Origin: Thioclava arctica
GTDB lineage: Bacteria > Pseudomonadota > Alphaproteobacteria > Rhodobacterales > Rhodobacteraceae
NCBI RefSeq assembly: GCF_040892615.1
Contig: NZ_JBFRYC010000016.1
Coordinates: 5,307 to 69,306, forward strand
DNA: 64,000 nucleotides
Direction of reading: 5' to 3'
A program made the position numbers and the translations under genes. Under the pieces are notes generated by a model. It was not told the origin of the DNA, made no database searches, and was given only the letters and a program-made list of their open reading frames with translations. Shown piece by piece: positions 52,461-61,203 of this stretch (position 1 is the first letter of the stretch; each line of letters opens with the position of its first letter).

Positions 52461-53930
52461 TCACAGCGCGCTGATCGCGCCTATCCACATCTGATAGATG
52501 GCGACGAGTGCTGCTATGACGATGCCAATGCCGATCCAGACTTCGACACCCGAGAAAGGCTTTTCACCATTTTTCGCGCGCGCATACCAATAGATCGGCA
52601 CACCGGCAGCATAGAGGATTGCGCACATCAGCAGATAGGCAGGCCCCGCCGCATAGACCAACCATGCGCCGTAAACCGTGGCCAAACCGCCATAAAACAT
52701 GTCGCGGCCACGCCGTTCACCTGTTTTGTAGCCCTCACCACTGAGCGCCAGTTTGAACGCGTAAGCGCCCGACAGCACATAGGGCACCAGAATGGCGGTT
52801 GAGGCGATGTAGAACAACGCAAGATAGGTTGAGTTTGCATAAAGCGTGACGATCAAAAAGATCTGCACGAAAATGTTGGTGATCCACAGCGCCCCAGCGG
52901 GTGCGCCGTTCGTGTTCTCCGTGGCGAACACTGCAGGCAGCATGCCCTCTTTGGCCGCGCGATAGGGAATTTCCGCCGCAAACACCGTCCAGCTCAGGAA
53001 CGCGCCCGCAACCGAGACCACAAGCCCGATGCGCACAACGACCGAGCCCCAAGGACCGACCGCTTGCTCAAGCACATTGGCCATCGAGGCAGCCGCCGGA
53101 AGCCCCGCCAGCTCCGTCTGACTCATCAGGCCAAACGACATAAGCGAGATCAACAGATAGACCGAAAGCGCAATAACAAAGCCGATGATCGTCGCGCGCC
53201 CGATATCCGTGCGTTTCGCGGCACGCCCCGAGACGACGCTTGCCCCTTCAATCCCGATGAAGACCCAAAGCGTGACCAGCATTGTGCTTTTGACCTGAGC
53301 CACGACGCTGCCCAGATCTGGCGTCTGCATCCCCCAGAAGTCAAAACTGAATTTCGGCATATTGAATGCGACAGCCACCAGCACGATGAACAGCGCGATC
53401 GGCGCCAGTTTGGCGATGGTGGTGACAACGTTGATAATCGCCGCCTGCCGGATGCCCATCAGAACAAGTGCGTGGGTAACCCAAAGGACCACTGATGCGC
53501 CAATGATGGCCTGCACCGTGTTTCCTTCCTCCCCGAAGGCCGGATAGAAATAGCTCAGCGCACCGAAGATCAGCACGACGTAAGACACGTTGCCCAGCCA
53601 AGCGCTAAGCCAATATCCCCACGCACTGTTGAAGCCAACGAAATCCCCAAAACCGGCGCGCGCATAGGCATAAGGCCCGGCATCAAGTTGCGGTTTACGC
53701 GTCGAGAGCCCCTGATAAACAAATGCCAGCGCCAGCATGCCAATACCCGTGATCAACCAGCCGATGATGACGGCCCCCGGAGACGCGCCCTTGGCCATGT
53801 TCTGCGGCAAGCTGAAAACACCGCCGCCGATCATTGATCCAACAACCAATGCGGCCAGTGGCACCAAGCCCAGTTTTTGCGAAGTCTTTTCTGCTATCTC
53901 CGGTGTTGGACTCGTTTCGCTAGCGGTCAT
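52461..53930 (-). CDS. arcD: Arginine/ornithine antiporter
   Basis: Amino-acid permease of 489 residues with about 12-13 membrane segments. It starts with a soluble N-terminus, then GLVPLAALVVGSMIGGGVFS (the APC-family first helix) and ITGIGMLALAFVYQGLSTRK. Its location at the head of arcABC identifies it as the antiporter that exchanges arginine for ornithine. The ATG has GGAGG upstream. Confidence 0.93.
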   Translation of the reverse strand: MTASETSPTPEIAEKTSQKLGLVPLAALVVGSMIGGGVFSLPQNMAKGASPGAVIIGWLITGIGMLALAFVYQGLSTRKPQLDAGPYAYARAGFGDFVGFNSAWGYWLSAWLGNVSYVVLIFGALSYFYPAFGEEGNTVQAIIGASVVLWVTHALVLMGIRQAAIINVVTTIAKLAPIALFIVLVAVAFNMPKFSFDFWGMQTPDLGSVVAQVKSTMLVTLWVFIGIEGASVVSGRAAKRTDIGRATIIGFVIALSVYLLISLMSFGLMSQTELAGLPAAASMANVLEQAVGPWGSVVVRIGLVVSVAGAFLSWTVFAAEIPYRAAKEGMLPAVFATENTNGAPAGALWITNIFVQIFLIVTLYANSTYLALFYIASTAILVPYVLSGAYAFKLALSGEGYKTGERRGRDMFYGGLATVYGAWLVYAAGPAYLLMCAILYAAGVPIYWYARAKNGEKPFSGVEVWIGIGIVIAALVAIYQMWIGAISAL

Positions 53931-54401
53931 AGTTGCGTTCCTCCGATCAACGTTGATGTCCCAATGCCCGCAGGCATTTGCATGAAGCTCGGATGATCAG
54001 AACTTTAAATTAAGCACGGCTATTCATTGCACTACGCTCGGTCCCATCGAACTTCTACGCGTGCAATTCTACGCCGAGCAGCACCGCGACGTATTGACAC
54101 AGATCATGAGTGGCGATGATTGCGCCTGCACACACCGAAGCGATGCGCCGTTCGCCGATGAGCCGCCCAAGCAGGTGGCTAATGGCCGCTTTGGGCGTTA
54201 TCGGGCAAAGATCCTATGTGCGCAGCGAACGGCCGCTACCCGCCCACCTGTGCGTCACCCTGTGACACGATAGCATCGTTGCAAGCGACGAAAATAGGCT
54301 ATCGCGGGCAGTTGTTACTTCCCGCTAAACCGGTAGCAAGCGCTATGGCCCACGCAATTGGTCAACTTTCCAATGTGACGGCCCGCATCATCAGCGTCAT
54401 A
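53931..54401. other. Upstream region of the arc operon
   Basis: No gene. A perfect 12-base palindrome ATCAACGTTGAT at 53946-53957 lies just before the arcD ribosome-binding site and could be a regulator-binding site. It does not match the FNR pattern TTGAT-N4-ATCAA. A dispersed-repeat-like GC-rich motif occurs at 54222-54243. Confidence 0.35.
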
Positions 54402-54872
54402 TTAGCGTCGGCGCCAATCCCAAGGCATCATGAATTCACTCGCCCAGATACCGGCTCGTTGTTTCCTAGCCGCGTCTTCCTGGGGCACGTACTCCCGCCC
54501 ATAACGCCGATACGCGACGGCCCTGCCATTGCGAACAAGCCAAGCGTTCAGGTCTTCCCCGTTTTGGCGGCAGATCGCGACGAAGCGTTTATATCGGTCG
54601 ATATCGGTGACCTCACATGAGACCGGCGCGCGTCCAATCTTGTCGGCGAGCGCAAATGACGCATCCTTATCGCAGTTCCACAGCTTGCCGTTGGGCAGCT
54701 TGCAGCGCTGACGGCTCTCAATCGCGTCGATCGCGTGTAGCCGAATTCGGCTCCCGTGAATGTCGATGGTGTCGCCGTCAATAACCGACGCTGTGCCGGT
54801 TATGGTCTTCGCTTGCAGCGGCCCACAAAGACCAACTGCAAGGATAAATCCGAACAAGAGCCTTAGTGACAA
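54402..54872 (-). CDS. Secreted thermonuclease-family (SNase) protein
   Basis: Nuclease-fold protein of about 156 residues. The signal peptide is SLRLLFGFILAVGLCGPLQA. The staphylococcal-nuclease domain shows ASVIDGDTIDIHGSRIRLHA, the catalytic Asp and Arg residues, and a later DRYKRFVAICRQNGEDLNAW with REYVPQEDAARKQRAGIWAS. Cys pairs (CKLPNGKLWNC) may form a disulphide. The TTG at 54872 is the likely start because GGGGCG precedes it and the signal peptide begins there; an ATG at 54935 would add 21 polar residues. It overlaps the small Cys/His-rich gene. Confidence 0.85.
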   Translation of the reverse strand: MSLRLLFGFILAVGLCGPLQAKTITGTASVIDGDTIDIHGSRIRLHAIDAIESRQRCKLPNGKLWNCDKDASFALADKIGRAPVSCEVTDIDRYKRFVAICRQNGEDLNAWLVRNGRAVAYRRYGREYVPQEDAARKQRAGIWASEFMMPWDWRRR

Positions 54873-55045
54873 TGGACACGCCCCGCTTTGTTGTCCATGT
54901 GGCAGCACTGCCCAGCAGGTGAGCTTTTCCGGCAACCGCCACCGTGGGCGATTTTATCTTGGCTCAATGCAGCAGCAGTCGGCATGGCTTGGATCGGCAT
55001 TGAAAGCGCGAGCAACGCAGCCATGGTTGAAAGAATAGCCCTCAT
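54863..55045 (-). CDS. Small secreted Cys/His-rich protein
   Basis: Protein of 60 residues. A signal peptide (RAILSTMAALLALSMPIQA) precedes a mature peptide containing HGGGCRKSSPAGQCCHMDNK and the end VHCH. Three Cys and several His suggest metal binding. The same C-rich sequence is often found as a C-terminal domain of thermonuclease-family proteins, and here it is a separate gene directly upstream of one. A strong GGGAGGT site precedes the ATG. The 303-base gap to 55348 holds nothing else. Confidence 0.75.
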   Translation of the reverse strand: MRAILSTMAALLALSMPIQAMPTAAALSQDKIAHGGGCRKSSPAGQCCHMDNKAGRVHCH

Positions 55046-55348
55046 TGAAATACCTCCCACACAAATCAGTGAAGAGGACCGCATCGTCTTGGCCGAAGGC
55101 TGCAAGGGGAATGATGCCGTTTTCGTGATCGTTTCCGGATTTCTGCAGCCGACCCTTTCAGAGGCCCCGGATCACCGATGCGGACCTCCGTGAATTACTG
55201 CTGCCTGTATGAATGCGGACATGGATGTCCAAATGAAGGGCATGACTGCGTTTATTTTAGGGCAGCTGTCCGGTAGGAATTGAGGATTACTTCGTAGTCG
55301 AGCCAGCATTAAGCTGTTCATGTCAGCATTTTTAGAAGGGGCTTTCTT

Positions 55349-56359
55349 ATGGCAGTTTTTGACTGGCTTACTGGCGGTTCGCGAAAGCAGTCCCAATCAC
55401 CGCGTGCCGAGGCCGATCAGCGGAAAGCGCAGGTATCTGACCATGCCGCGCCGACTGATCGCCCCGCTTTTTCGCACACGCCCCGCGTGCCGGAGGGTGA
55501 CTTTCGCTTCATCGCGCTTGATGTGGAAACCGCGTGCAGTGATGCCGCCAGCATTTGTCAAATCGGCATTGCTTGCGTGCAGCCTGACAACCAGATTCAG
55601 ACCTTTTCGATGCTGGTCAATCCCGGCACCCGTTTTGACGCGTTCAATATCCAGCTTCACGGTATCGGCCCCGCGCATGTCGCTGACGCTCTTCGCTTCC
55701 CCGATGCTTTGAATGCGCTGTTGCCGTTGTTGGCCCGCCACCAGCTCATCCAGCACAGCAATTTCGATAAGCAGGCCGTCAATGCTGCCTGCGGGTTTTG
55801 CGGCATCGAAACGCCCGACCTGCGTTGGAGCGACAGCGTCAAGATTGCGCGGCGTGCCTGGCCCGAATTGAAGGGGAACGGGGGCCATGGCCTTGCAAAC
55901 CTCAAGCGGGTTTTGGATCTACAGTTTCACCATCACGACGCAGGCGAAGACGCGCGGGCTGCCGCGATGGTGGTGCTTCATGCCGAAGCGCGAATGGCCA
56001 TGCCGTTTGGCGAGCTGGTTCTACCGGCGCCGAAACCCCGCTTTCCGAAGAAACCGACCCCACCCGCCAATCCCAACGGGCCACTGGTGGGCGCAATCGC
56101 AGTGTTCACCGGAATCCTTGGCATGACGCGGGACGAGGCAGCAAATCTTGCGGCGCGCGCGGGAATGGATGTGAAAGCGGGCGTGACGAAACAGACCACA
56201 CACCTGATTGTCGGCGATCAGGATCTGAGCTTGCTCGCAGGGCACTCGAAAAGCAGCAAGCACCGCAAGGCAGAGGCGATGCGCGATGCGGGGCATCCGA
56301 TCCGGATTCTGGGTGAGAGTGAGTTCAAAGATATTCTTTCGGGTGCTGGCGTTCTGTAA
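55349..56359 (+). CDS. DnaQ-type 3'-5' exonuclease with C-terminal BRCT domain
   Basis: Protein of 336 residues. Residues 50-215 form a DEDD exonuclease domain: FIALDVETACSDAASICQIG (first two acidic residues), then LIQHSNFDKQAVNAACG with the third Asp, and HHHDAGEDARAAAMVV with the last catalytic His-Asp. Residues 245-335 look like a BRCT domain (GAIAVFTGILGMTRDEAANL, then TKQTTHLIVGDQD). Such a fusion acts in DNA repair or processing. A basic, Pro-rich linker (KPRFPKKPTPPANPNG) joins them. Confidence 0.88.
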   Translation: MAVFDWLTGGSRKQSQSPRAEADQRKAQVSDHAAPTDRPAFSHTPRVPEGDFRFIALDVETACSDAASICQIGIACVQPDNQIQTFSMLVNPGTRFDAFNIQLHGIGPAHVADALRFPDALNALLPLLARHQLIQHSNFDKQAVNAACGFCGIETPDLRWSDSVKIARRAWPELKGNGGHGLANLKRVLDLQFHHHDAGEDARAAAMVVLHAEARMAMPFGELVLPAPKPRFPKKPTPPANPNGPLVGAIAVFTGILGMTRDEAANLAARAGMDVKAGVTKQTTHLIVGDQDLSLLAGHSKSSKHRKAEAMRDAGHPIRILGESEFKDILSGAGVL

Positions 56360-56498
56360 AGGCCCGTGACTTTCGTATGCGTTTGTCGGCGATGTGAGGT
56401 GCCCCTACGAGACCAGCGCCAACAAGCGATGCTGAACTAGAGTAGGATTGCATTGAGAAAGGGCGACGGCACGCACGATACTGCGAACAAGATCGTCA

Positions 56499-57269
56499 CT
56501 AACCATCGCGCGGCTCCTTTGCTTTGCGCGCCTTCGCTGGATACCCCACCGAGACATTGCGCAACTTGGTCGATCCAATCTGAAACTCTGCTGCCAAGTG
56601 GGTGTGCCCGAACAGCCATCGATCAGGCTGGAAGCGGTTGATCAGATCGCTCAGGTCCGAGGCATAGGCTTGCGGGACCGGGCCGCCCGGAGACAGCGCG
56701 AAAGGATGGGGCGCATGATGGGTCACGACGACGGTCTCACCTGCAAACGGTTCTGACAACCGCGCCCCCAGCCATGCGACATGCTCACGATGCAGCGCAA
56801 CCGTGTCGAGCGGGCGCGCTTTGCGAAAGCCCGCGTGCGCGACCCGGATATAGCGGTAATCGTTCATGATCCGCGCAGCCTCGGCGGCATTCTCTTCCAA
56901 TGTTCCAGTGCCCATGCGCATATCCGTCCAGAGCGTGCAGCACAGATAGCGCGTGTTGCCATGAATGATCACAGATTTCTGCGCAAACTTGGCGCCGGCT
57001 GTGTGGGCGATCTCGGCAAGCCGATCATCACCATCCAGACGGAAGTCGTAATAGTCATGATTGCCCGGGAGCACATGCACGCGATCCAGCGGAATCCGTT
57101 TGCCGATCAGCGCGAAGGCTTGTTTCCAGCGCACCCGGGGTTTGTTGGTCAGATCGCCGGCGACAATCATCAACTCGACATCGTTGAAGTCGATCTGATC
57201 AAGCGGGTTGAGGCCCGCCTTATGCCAGAGGTCAATATGCAGGTCAGCGAGGACAAGCGTGTTGGTCAT
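56499..57269 (-). CDS. Calcineurin-type metallophosphoesterase
   Basis: Protein of 256 residues with all metal motifs: LADLHIDLWH near residue 7, IVAGDLTNKPRVRW near 38, VLPGNHDYYDF near 70, VVTHHAPHPF near 175 and the final GHTHLAAEF near 220. It is probably a phosphodiesterase or phosphatase with a dinuclear metal site. ATG 57269 is chosen by motif position although no strong ribosome-binding site is visible; two further in-frame Met codons lie upstream. Confidence 0.85.
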   Translation of the reverse strand: MTNTLVLADLHIDLWHKAGLNPLDQIDFNDVELMIVAGDLTNKPRVRWKQAFALIGKRIPLDRVHVLPGNHDYYDFRLDGDDRLAEIAHTAGAKFAQKSVIIHGNTRYLCCTLWTDMRMGTGTLEENAAEAARIMNDYRYIRVAHAGFRKARPLDTVALHREHVAWLGARLSEPFAGETVVVTHHAPHPFALSPGGPVPQAYASDLSDLINRFQPDRWLFGHTHLAAEFQIGSTKLRNVSVGYPAKARKAKEPRDG

Positions 57270-57361
57270 GATCGGTTCCATGATTTCAAGGACAGGGCTG
57301 ACGGGTCTTATGCGCGATAGGCTGTTGATCCCCTTCACCACGGCGCGGTTCTGAGCTCGCC

Positions 57362-57898
57362 TTAAAGGAAGGGATCGAGACCATGCGCACTCGGTGCGAG
57401 GCGTCCGTCTTTGCGAAGTTCCGCCAAGAACCCGTCATCACGTTCGCCGAGATTGTAGAACCGATTGCAACTCCGGGCCCAACCCTTAGCAGGTTGCAAG
57501 TTCATGAGAGGCGACGTCCGGACGCGCGCGCCCTCGCGCAGATGCGGGTGGCCGGAGACTTGTCCGATAAGCAAGGGAACACCACTTTCCTCGATCGGGC
57601 ACCACCTTTGAAGAAGGGGGGCATCCGCAAGATCCTCAATCGAAGGGTTGGATGTGCTGAGGCTAACGATCCAATCCTCAAAGCTGACGATTTCGAAGAC
57701 GCCGCGCGTTTCAGCCAAGCCTATATCCTTCAGCGTGATCACGAAAAGATAGGTCTGATAGAGGGGGCTCAGGGCAGGATCCTCTCGGATGTGCCGTTTC
57801 AATTTCTGGGAATCCGAGCCTCGGCCCTTGAGAGAGCGCAGATGCTCAATCCGTTTGAGGTAGGGTTGCATGGCGCGGGTGGGTCTCGAGGCAATCAT
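57362..57898 (-). CDS. DUF6634-like protein
   Basis: Protein of 178 residues. Two blocks, PLLIGQVSGHPHLREGARVR and TSPLMNLQPAKGWARSCNRF, followed by YNLGER, match what I recall of the DUF6634 group, found in alphaproteobacterial accessory DNA. No catalytic motif is visible. A 19-base palindrome lies 85 bases upstream of the start (57983-58001). The function is unknown. Confidence 0.6.
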   Translation of the reverse strand: MIASRPTRAMQPYLKRIEHLRSLKGRGSDSQKLKRHIREDPALSPLYQTYLFVITLKDIGLAETRGVFEIVSFEDWIVSLSTSNPSIEDLADAPLLQRWCPIEESGVPLLIGQVSGHPHLREGARVRTSPLMNLQPAKGWARSCNRFYNLGERDDGFLAELRKDGRLAPSAHGLDPFL

Positions 57899-57982
57899 GG
57901 CGGCAGATTCATCCTTGGGAAGGAGGGAGTGTTGGGTGGATGTTACTCGTTTTTGGGCGTCTTGGAAATATATAAGATATTG

Positions 57983-58001
57983 AAAATAAACAGTTTATTT
58001 T
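57983..58001. promoter_or_regulatory. AT-rich 19-base palindrome
   Basis: AAAATAAAC and GTTTATTTT are perfect 9-base arms with a single spacer base. It lies upstream of the DUF6634-like gene on the minus strand and of a possible small RNA on the plus strand. An operator is plausible. Confidence 0.45.
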
Positions 58002-58004
58002 TCG

Positions 58005-58081
58005 CAAGATGCGATTGGCAGGCGAGGCCCCTGAGTTTGTTGGCTCAGAAGGCCACACGACGGCTCTCAAAGCCGTTTTTT
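58005..58081 (+). ncRNA. Possible small RNA ending in a terminator
   Basis: Two stacked hairpins (GGCCCCTGAG...CTCAGAAGGCC and ACGGCT-CTCAA-AGCCGT) end in five T's at 58077-58081, a clear intrinsic terminator with no open reading frame in front. A TATAAGAT-like -10 box lies near 57970. It may be a small RNA or the 3' end of a lost gene. Confidence 0.35.
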
Positions 58082-58296
58082 CGCACAATTCTTCTAAGAG
58101 GTCCTTGCGGCCTTGCCTCGTGCGCCAGTTGAACAAGCGACCTTCCGGGACTGCCACGTCACATCAGAATGATCGGATCCAGCGCAAGTCAGGCCCGGTT
58201 GCACCTACTCTCCACGTCTGGGGGACCTGATTTTGCAAAGCCTACATTTTCCCGATCTACGGCATCGCTATTTCGGACACGCACACAGTCCATGTG

Positions 58297-58500
58297 CTAC
58301 TGATCCTCAATACAGACCAGATCGCCATCGGGCATAGGCCTTTGCAGCCCTTGCGCAGCCTCGATTGGAGCACTTAGCCAAACTTGCCATTCGTCGGGCT
58401 TGGTCAGGATCACCGGCATCGCCTTGGGATGCACAGCGGCCACCTCAGCGTTGGGTATCTGCGCATTCCTGTCGACATGTCGCGGGTCATCTGGATCATG
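58297..58500 (-). pseudogene. SRAP (HMCES/YedK-type) C-terminal fragment
   Basis: The minus strand reads AEVAAVHPKAMPVILTKPDE, WQVWLSAPIEAAQGLQRPMP and ends with DGDLVCIEDQ before the stop at 58297. This is the C-terminal third of an SOS-response-associated peptidase, the family that crosslinks abasic sites. Its N-terminal part, with the catalytic Cys2, is lost at an IS21 junction near 58505. Confidence 0.75.
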
Positions 58501-58513
58501 ACGGCGAATAATC

Positions 58514-59361
58514 TGGAGGGCACATTACCTGTTCCGTGATCGCTACGGCCGTCCCGGCAAAGGCAACGACAAGGGCAATGCGGAAGGTCTGGTCGACTAC
58601 TCCCGCCGCAACTTCATGGTCCCGATCCTGCGGTTCACCTCTTGGGACGCGTTCAATGCCGATTTGGAAGGCCAGTGCCGCAAGCGCCAGGCGGATATCC
58701 TGCGCGGCCAGTCCGAGACGATCGGACAACGCCTTGCGCGAGATTTGTCGGCGATGTCCGAAGTTCCTACGGCGCAGTTCGACGCCTGCGATCAGGCTAC
58801 CGGACGGGTCAGTTCGCAAGCGCTGGTGCGCTACAAGACCAACGATTACTCGGTGCCGGTCGCCTATGGCCACCGCGACGTCTGGATCCGCGGTTATGTC
58901 GGGGAGGTGGTCATCGGCTGCGGTGGCGAAGTGATCGCACGCCATCCCCGCTGTTACGAGCGTGAGGACATGGTCTTCGACCCGGTGCATTATCTTCCGC
59001 TGATCGAGCGTAAGATCAACGCCCTCGACCAGGCAGCCCCCTGGCGGAATGGGACCTGCCGCCGGCATTCGCGACCCTGCGCCGCCTGATGGAGGCGCGG
59101 ATGATAAAGGCCGGGCGCCGCGAGTATGTTCAGGTTCTGCGCCTGCTCGAGACCTTCGACATCGACGATCTGCATGCCGCCGTGACGAAGGCGCTGCAAT
59201 TGGGTGCGGTTGGGTTCGATGCAGTCAAACATCTCGTCCTCTGTCAGGTCGATAAACGGCGACCGAAGCTGGACCTTGATGTCTACCCATACCTGCCGCG
59301 CGCGGAGGTTGGGACCACGTCGGCGGCAAGTTACATGTCCCTGCTATCGGGAGAAGCAAGC
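58514..59361 (+). pseudogene. IS21-type IstA transposase remnant, frameshifted
   Basis: The plus strand encodes the C-terminal half of an IS21-type IstA transposase: HYLFRDRYGRPGKGNDKGNA, FNADLEGQCRKRQADILRGQ and QALVRYKTNDYSVPVAYGHR. After a one-base deletion in the C run near 59037-59041 the frame changes and continues EARMIKAGRREYVQVLRLLE to SYMSLLSGEAS at 59361. The N-terminal part and the istB gene are missing. Confidence 0.88.
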
Positions 59362-59374
59362 TGTTTCCCACATT

Positions 59375-60076
59375 TCATTCATGTAGCCATACTCGCATCC
59401 CGGCCCACCGCGCACAGAAATCCTTAGCCCTTTTCCGAATTTCTTCATCAGGGTTAAGAACGAAGAATGTCCTTGGACTATATCGTGCTGCACGCACGGC
59501 GAACCCAGGTAGACCAAACTCTTCAAGCCAAAAATCGACCTCGGCATCGTGCCCGCCCGGTCGGCGGGTATTGTGGTGATAGATCACTGCACATCTTCCG
59601 CAGGTGAGGGCCTGGACTTCCTGCAAGGGCATCTGTTTTCCGAACTTTGCCGCTCCTTTTCGTTTGTCCTGATCATCGATGATGCCGTTATCAGGATCTG
59701 CGAACACAAGGTCGCATGCTGAAAGTTGGTCAATCACGTTGGAGAACCATTCCCGTCGCCAAGCTCTGCGCGCTTTTACTGTGATGCCGGTCATGTCGAG
59801 GCTTTCATCAGAAGAGGCAGCATCTTTCAAAACTGGTAGAAGCGACGCGATCGAACGCTCACGACTTACGATATCCTTGAGGTGGTGGAACAGTTCCGGA
59901 TCAAGAGCCTCGTATTCCTCCTGCCGGTTGAGATAGCCAATGTGCCGACCATCATCATTATGCGCTTCATCGGGAAATCGATACCAGGCGACACCCAGCT
60001 TCCGGCCAGGAGAAACAGCACGTAGAAGCCCGAGCTTTACGAAGTCCCCGACATCACCAGCGTAGCGATCTTGCAT
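59375..60076 (-). CDS. Conserved-looking protein with DPDNGI motif, possible methyltransferase
   Basis: Protein of 233 residues. The N-terminus QDRYAGDVGDFVKLGLLRAV and the central DLVFADPDNGIID, followed by VQALTCGRCAVIYHHNTRRP, give the shape of a Rossmann-type protein with a D-P-D-N motif at the place of the motif IV of SAM-dependent RNA methyltransferases. There is no classical GxGxG. It has no close functional neighbours, being flanked by IS21 and IS5 elements. The function is unassigned; a nucleic-acid methyltransferase is one option. Confidence 0.6.
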   Translation of the reverse strand: MQDRYAGDVGDFVKLGLLRAVSPGRKLGVAWYRFPDEAHNDDGRHIGYLNRQEEYEALDPELFHHLKDIVSRERSIASLLPVLKDAASSDESLDMTGITVKARRAWRREWFSNVIDQLSACDLVFADPDNGIIDDQDKRKGAAKFGKQMPLQEVQALTCGRCAVIYHHNTRRPGGHDAEVDFWLEEFGLPGFAVRAARYSPRTFFVLNPDEEIRKRAKDFCARWAGMRVWLHE

Positions 60077-60240
60077 GTAAACCTCTGAATCTGTGCGATC
60101 TGATGGACTCGGCGTGGAGGTCCGGACGCATTTGTTGCGGGCGGATATTTCGGCTGCCGTATCCTAGGGTCTGGACCCATAAATCGGCTTGATGCTGACT
60201 CATTGCTATGATTCAGGACCCCCAAATATTTGGGGGTATG

Positions 60241-60588
60241 ATGAGCAATCTGTATTGGCTGAGTGAGGAACAAATGGGACGACTTAAACCGTACTTCCCC
60301 AAGAGCCGAGGTAAGCCGCGGGTAGACGACCGGCGCGTATTGAGCGGAATTATCTTCATTAATCGCAATGGTTTACGTTGGAGTGATGCTCCCGCGGAAT
60401 ATGGTCCGCCCAAGACATTGTATAACCGTTGGAAGCGATGGAGTGACATGGGGGTGTTCGCGCGGATCATGACGGGATTGGCGGCAGAGGCACCCGACAA
60501 TAAGACCATCTCAATTGATGCGACTTATCTCAAAGCGCACCGCACAGCCTCAAGCCTGGGGCTCAAAAAGGGGGGCGTGGACGTCTGA
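60241..60588 (+). CDS. IS5-type transposase, first frame
   Basis: Residues SNLYWLSEEQMGRLKPYFPK to DNKTISIDATYLKAHRTASS, then GLKKGGVDV and a stop. It contains the N-terminal DNA-binding part and the first catalytic Asp (ISIDATYLKAHR). It is read through by -1 frameshifting at the A5G6 run (60565-60575) into the second frame, which gives the full-length transposase. ATG 60241 or 60238 are both possible starts. Confidence 0.85.
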   Translation: MSNLYWLSEEQMGRLKPYFPKSRGKPRVDDRRVLSGIIFINRNGLRWSDAPAEYGPPKTLYNRWKRWSDMGVFARIMTGLAAEAPDNKTISIDATYLKAHRTASSLGLKKGGVDV

Positions 60589-60608
60589 TCGGGCAGACCA
60601 AGGGTGGT

Positions 60609-60998
60609 ATGAACACCAAGTTGCATGCCGTCACGGATACCAGCGGTCGCCCAATCCAGTTCTTTATTACTGCGGGTCAGGTGAGTGATTACACCGGCGC
60701 TGCAGCTTTGTTGAGCTGTCTGCCAGATGCTGAATGGCTACTCGCCGACCGCGGCTATGACGCCGATTGGTTCAGAGAGGCCTTAATAGACAGGGGTATC
60801 ACTCCATGTATCCCAGGCCGCAAGTCACGCAGCAAAACCATCAAATACGACAAGCGTCGCTACAAACGTCGCAATCGGATTGAGAGAATGTTTGGCCGCC
60901 TCAAAGATTGGAGACGCATCTCAACGCGCTATGACAGGTGCCCTAAGGTATTCCTTTCCGCTATCGCACTCGCCGCAACCGTCATATTCTGGTTATGA
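60609..60998 (+). CDS. IS5-type transposase, second frame
   Basis: Continuation of the transposase in the -1 frame: NTKLHAVTDTSGRPIQFFIT, then the second catalytic Asp in LLADRGYDADWF and the Glu in RRNRIERMFGRLKDW. Translation normally enters by frameshift from the upstream frame rather than at the ATG at 60609. The C-terminus FLSAIALAATVIFWL is typical for the IS427 group. Confidence 0.85.
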   Translation: MNTKLHAVTDTSGRPIQFFITAGQVSDYTGAAALLSCLPDAEWLLADRGYDADWFREALIDRGITPCIPGRKSRSKTIKYDKRRYKRRNRIERMFGRLKDWRRISTRYDRCPKVFLSAIALAATVIFWL

Positions 60999-61203
60999 GT
61001 CTGGACCCTAACCTGCTGCGAACACTTTTGGCAGAACAGCCCCATTGGCGAACGTCGTCACATCATCATGGATGAAAATCTTAAATGGCCGCTTCACGAA
61101 GTTTGAGGAGCGAATTGCACTCGCAGCGAACTTCCGCTTTCGCCCTCATGGCCAATCCTTGAGCTTCCTGTGCACCTACAGGAATGTCGTGAAAGGGCTG
61201 CTA

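Larger units (their letters stand above)
60167..61008. mobile_element. IS5-type insertion sequence (IS427-like), complete
   Basis: An 842-bp element. The left end GGGTCTGGACCCATAA and the inverted right end GGGTCCAGACTCATAA match at 13 of 16 bases. A TA target duplication flanks it (60165-60166 and 61009-61010). Two overlapping coding frames joined by a slippery A5G6 run encode the transposase, so the copy looks complete and possibly active. Confidence 0.85.

Noticed and set aside
53946..53957. FNR/ANR box for the arc operon
   Set aside because: The palindrome ATCAACGTTGAT is not the TTGAT-N4-ATCAA pattern and overlaps the leader just before the ribosome-binding site.
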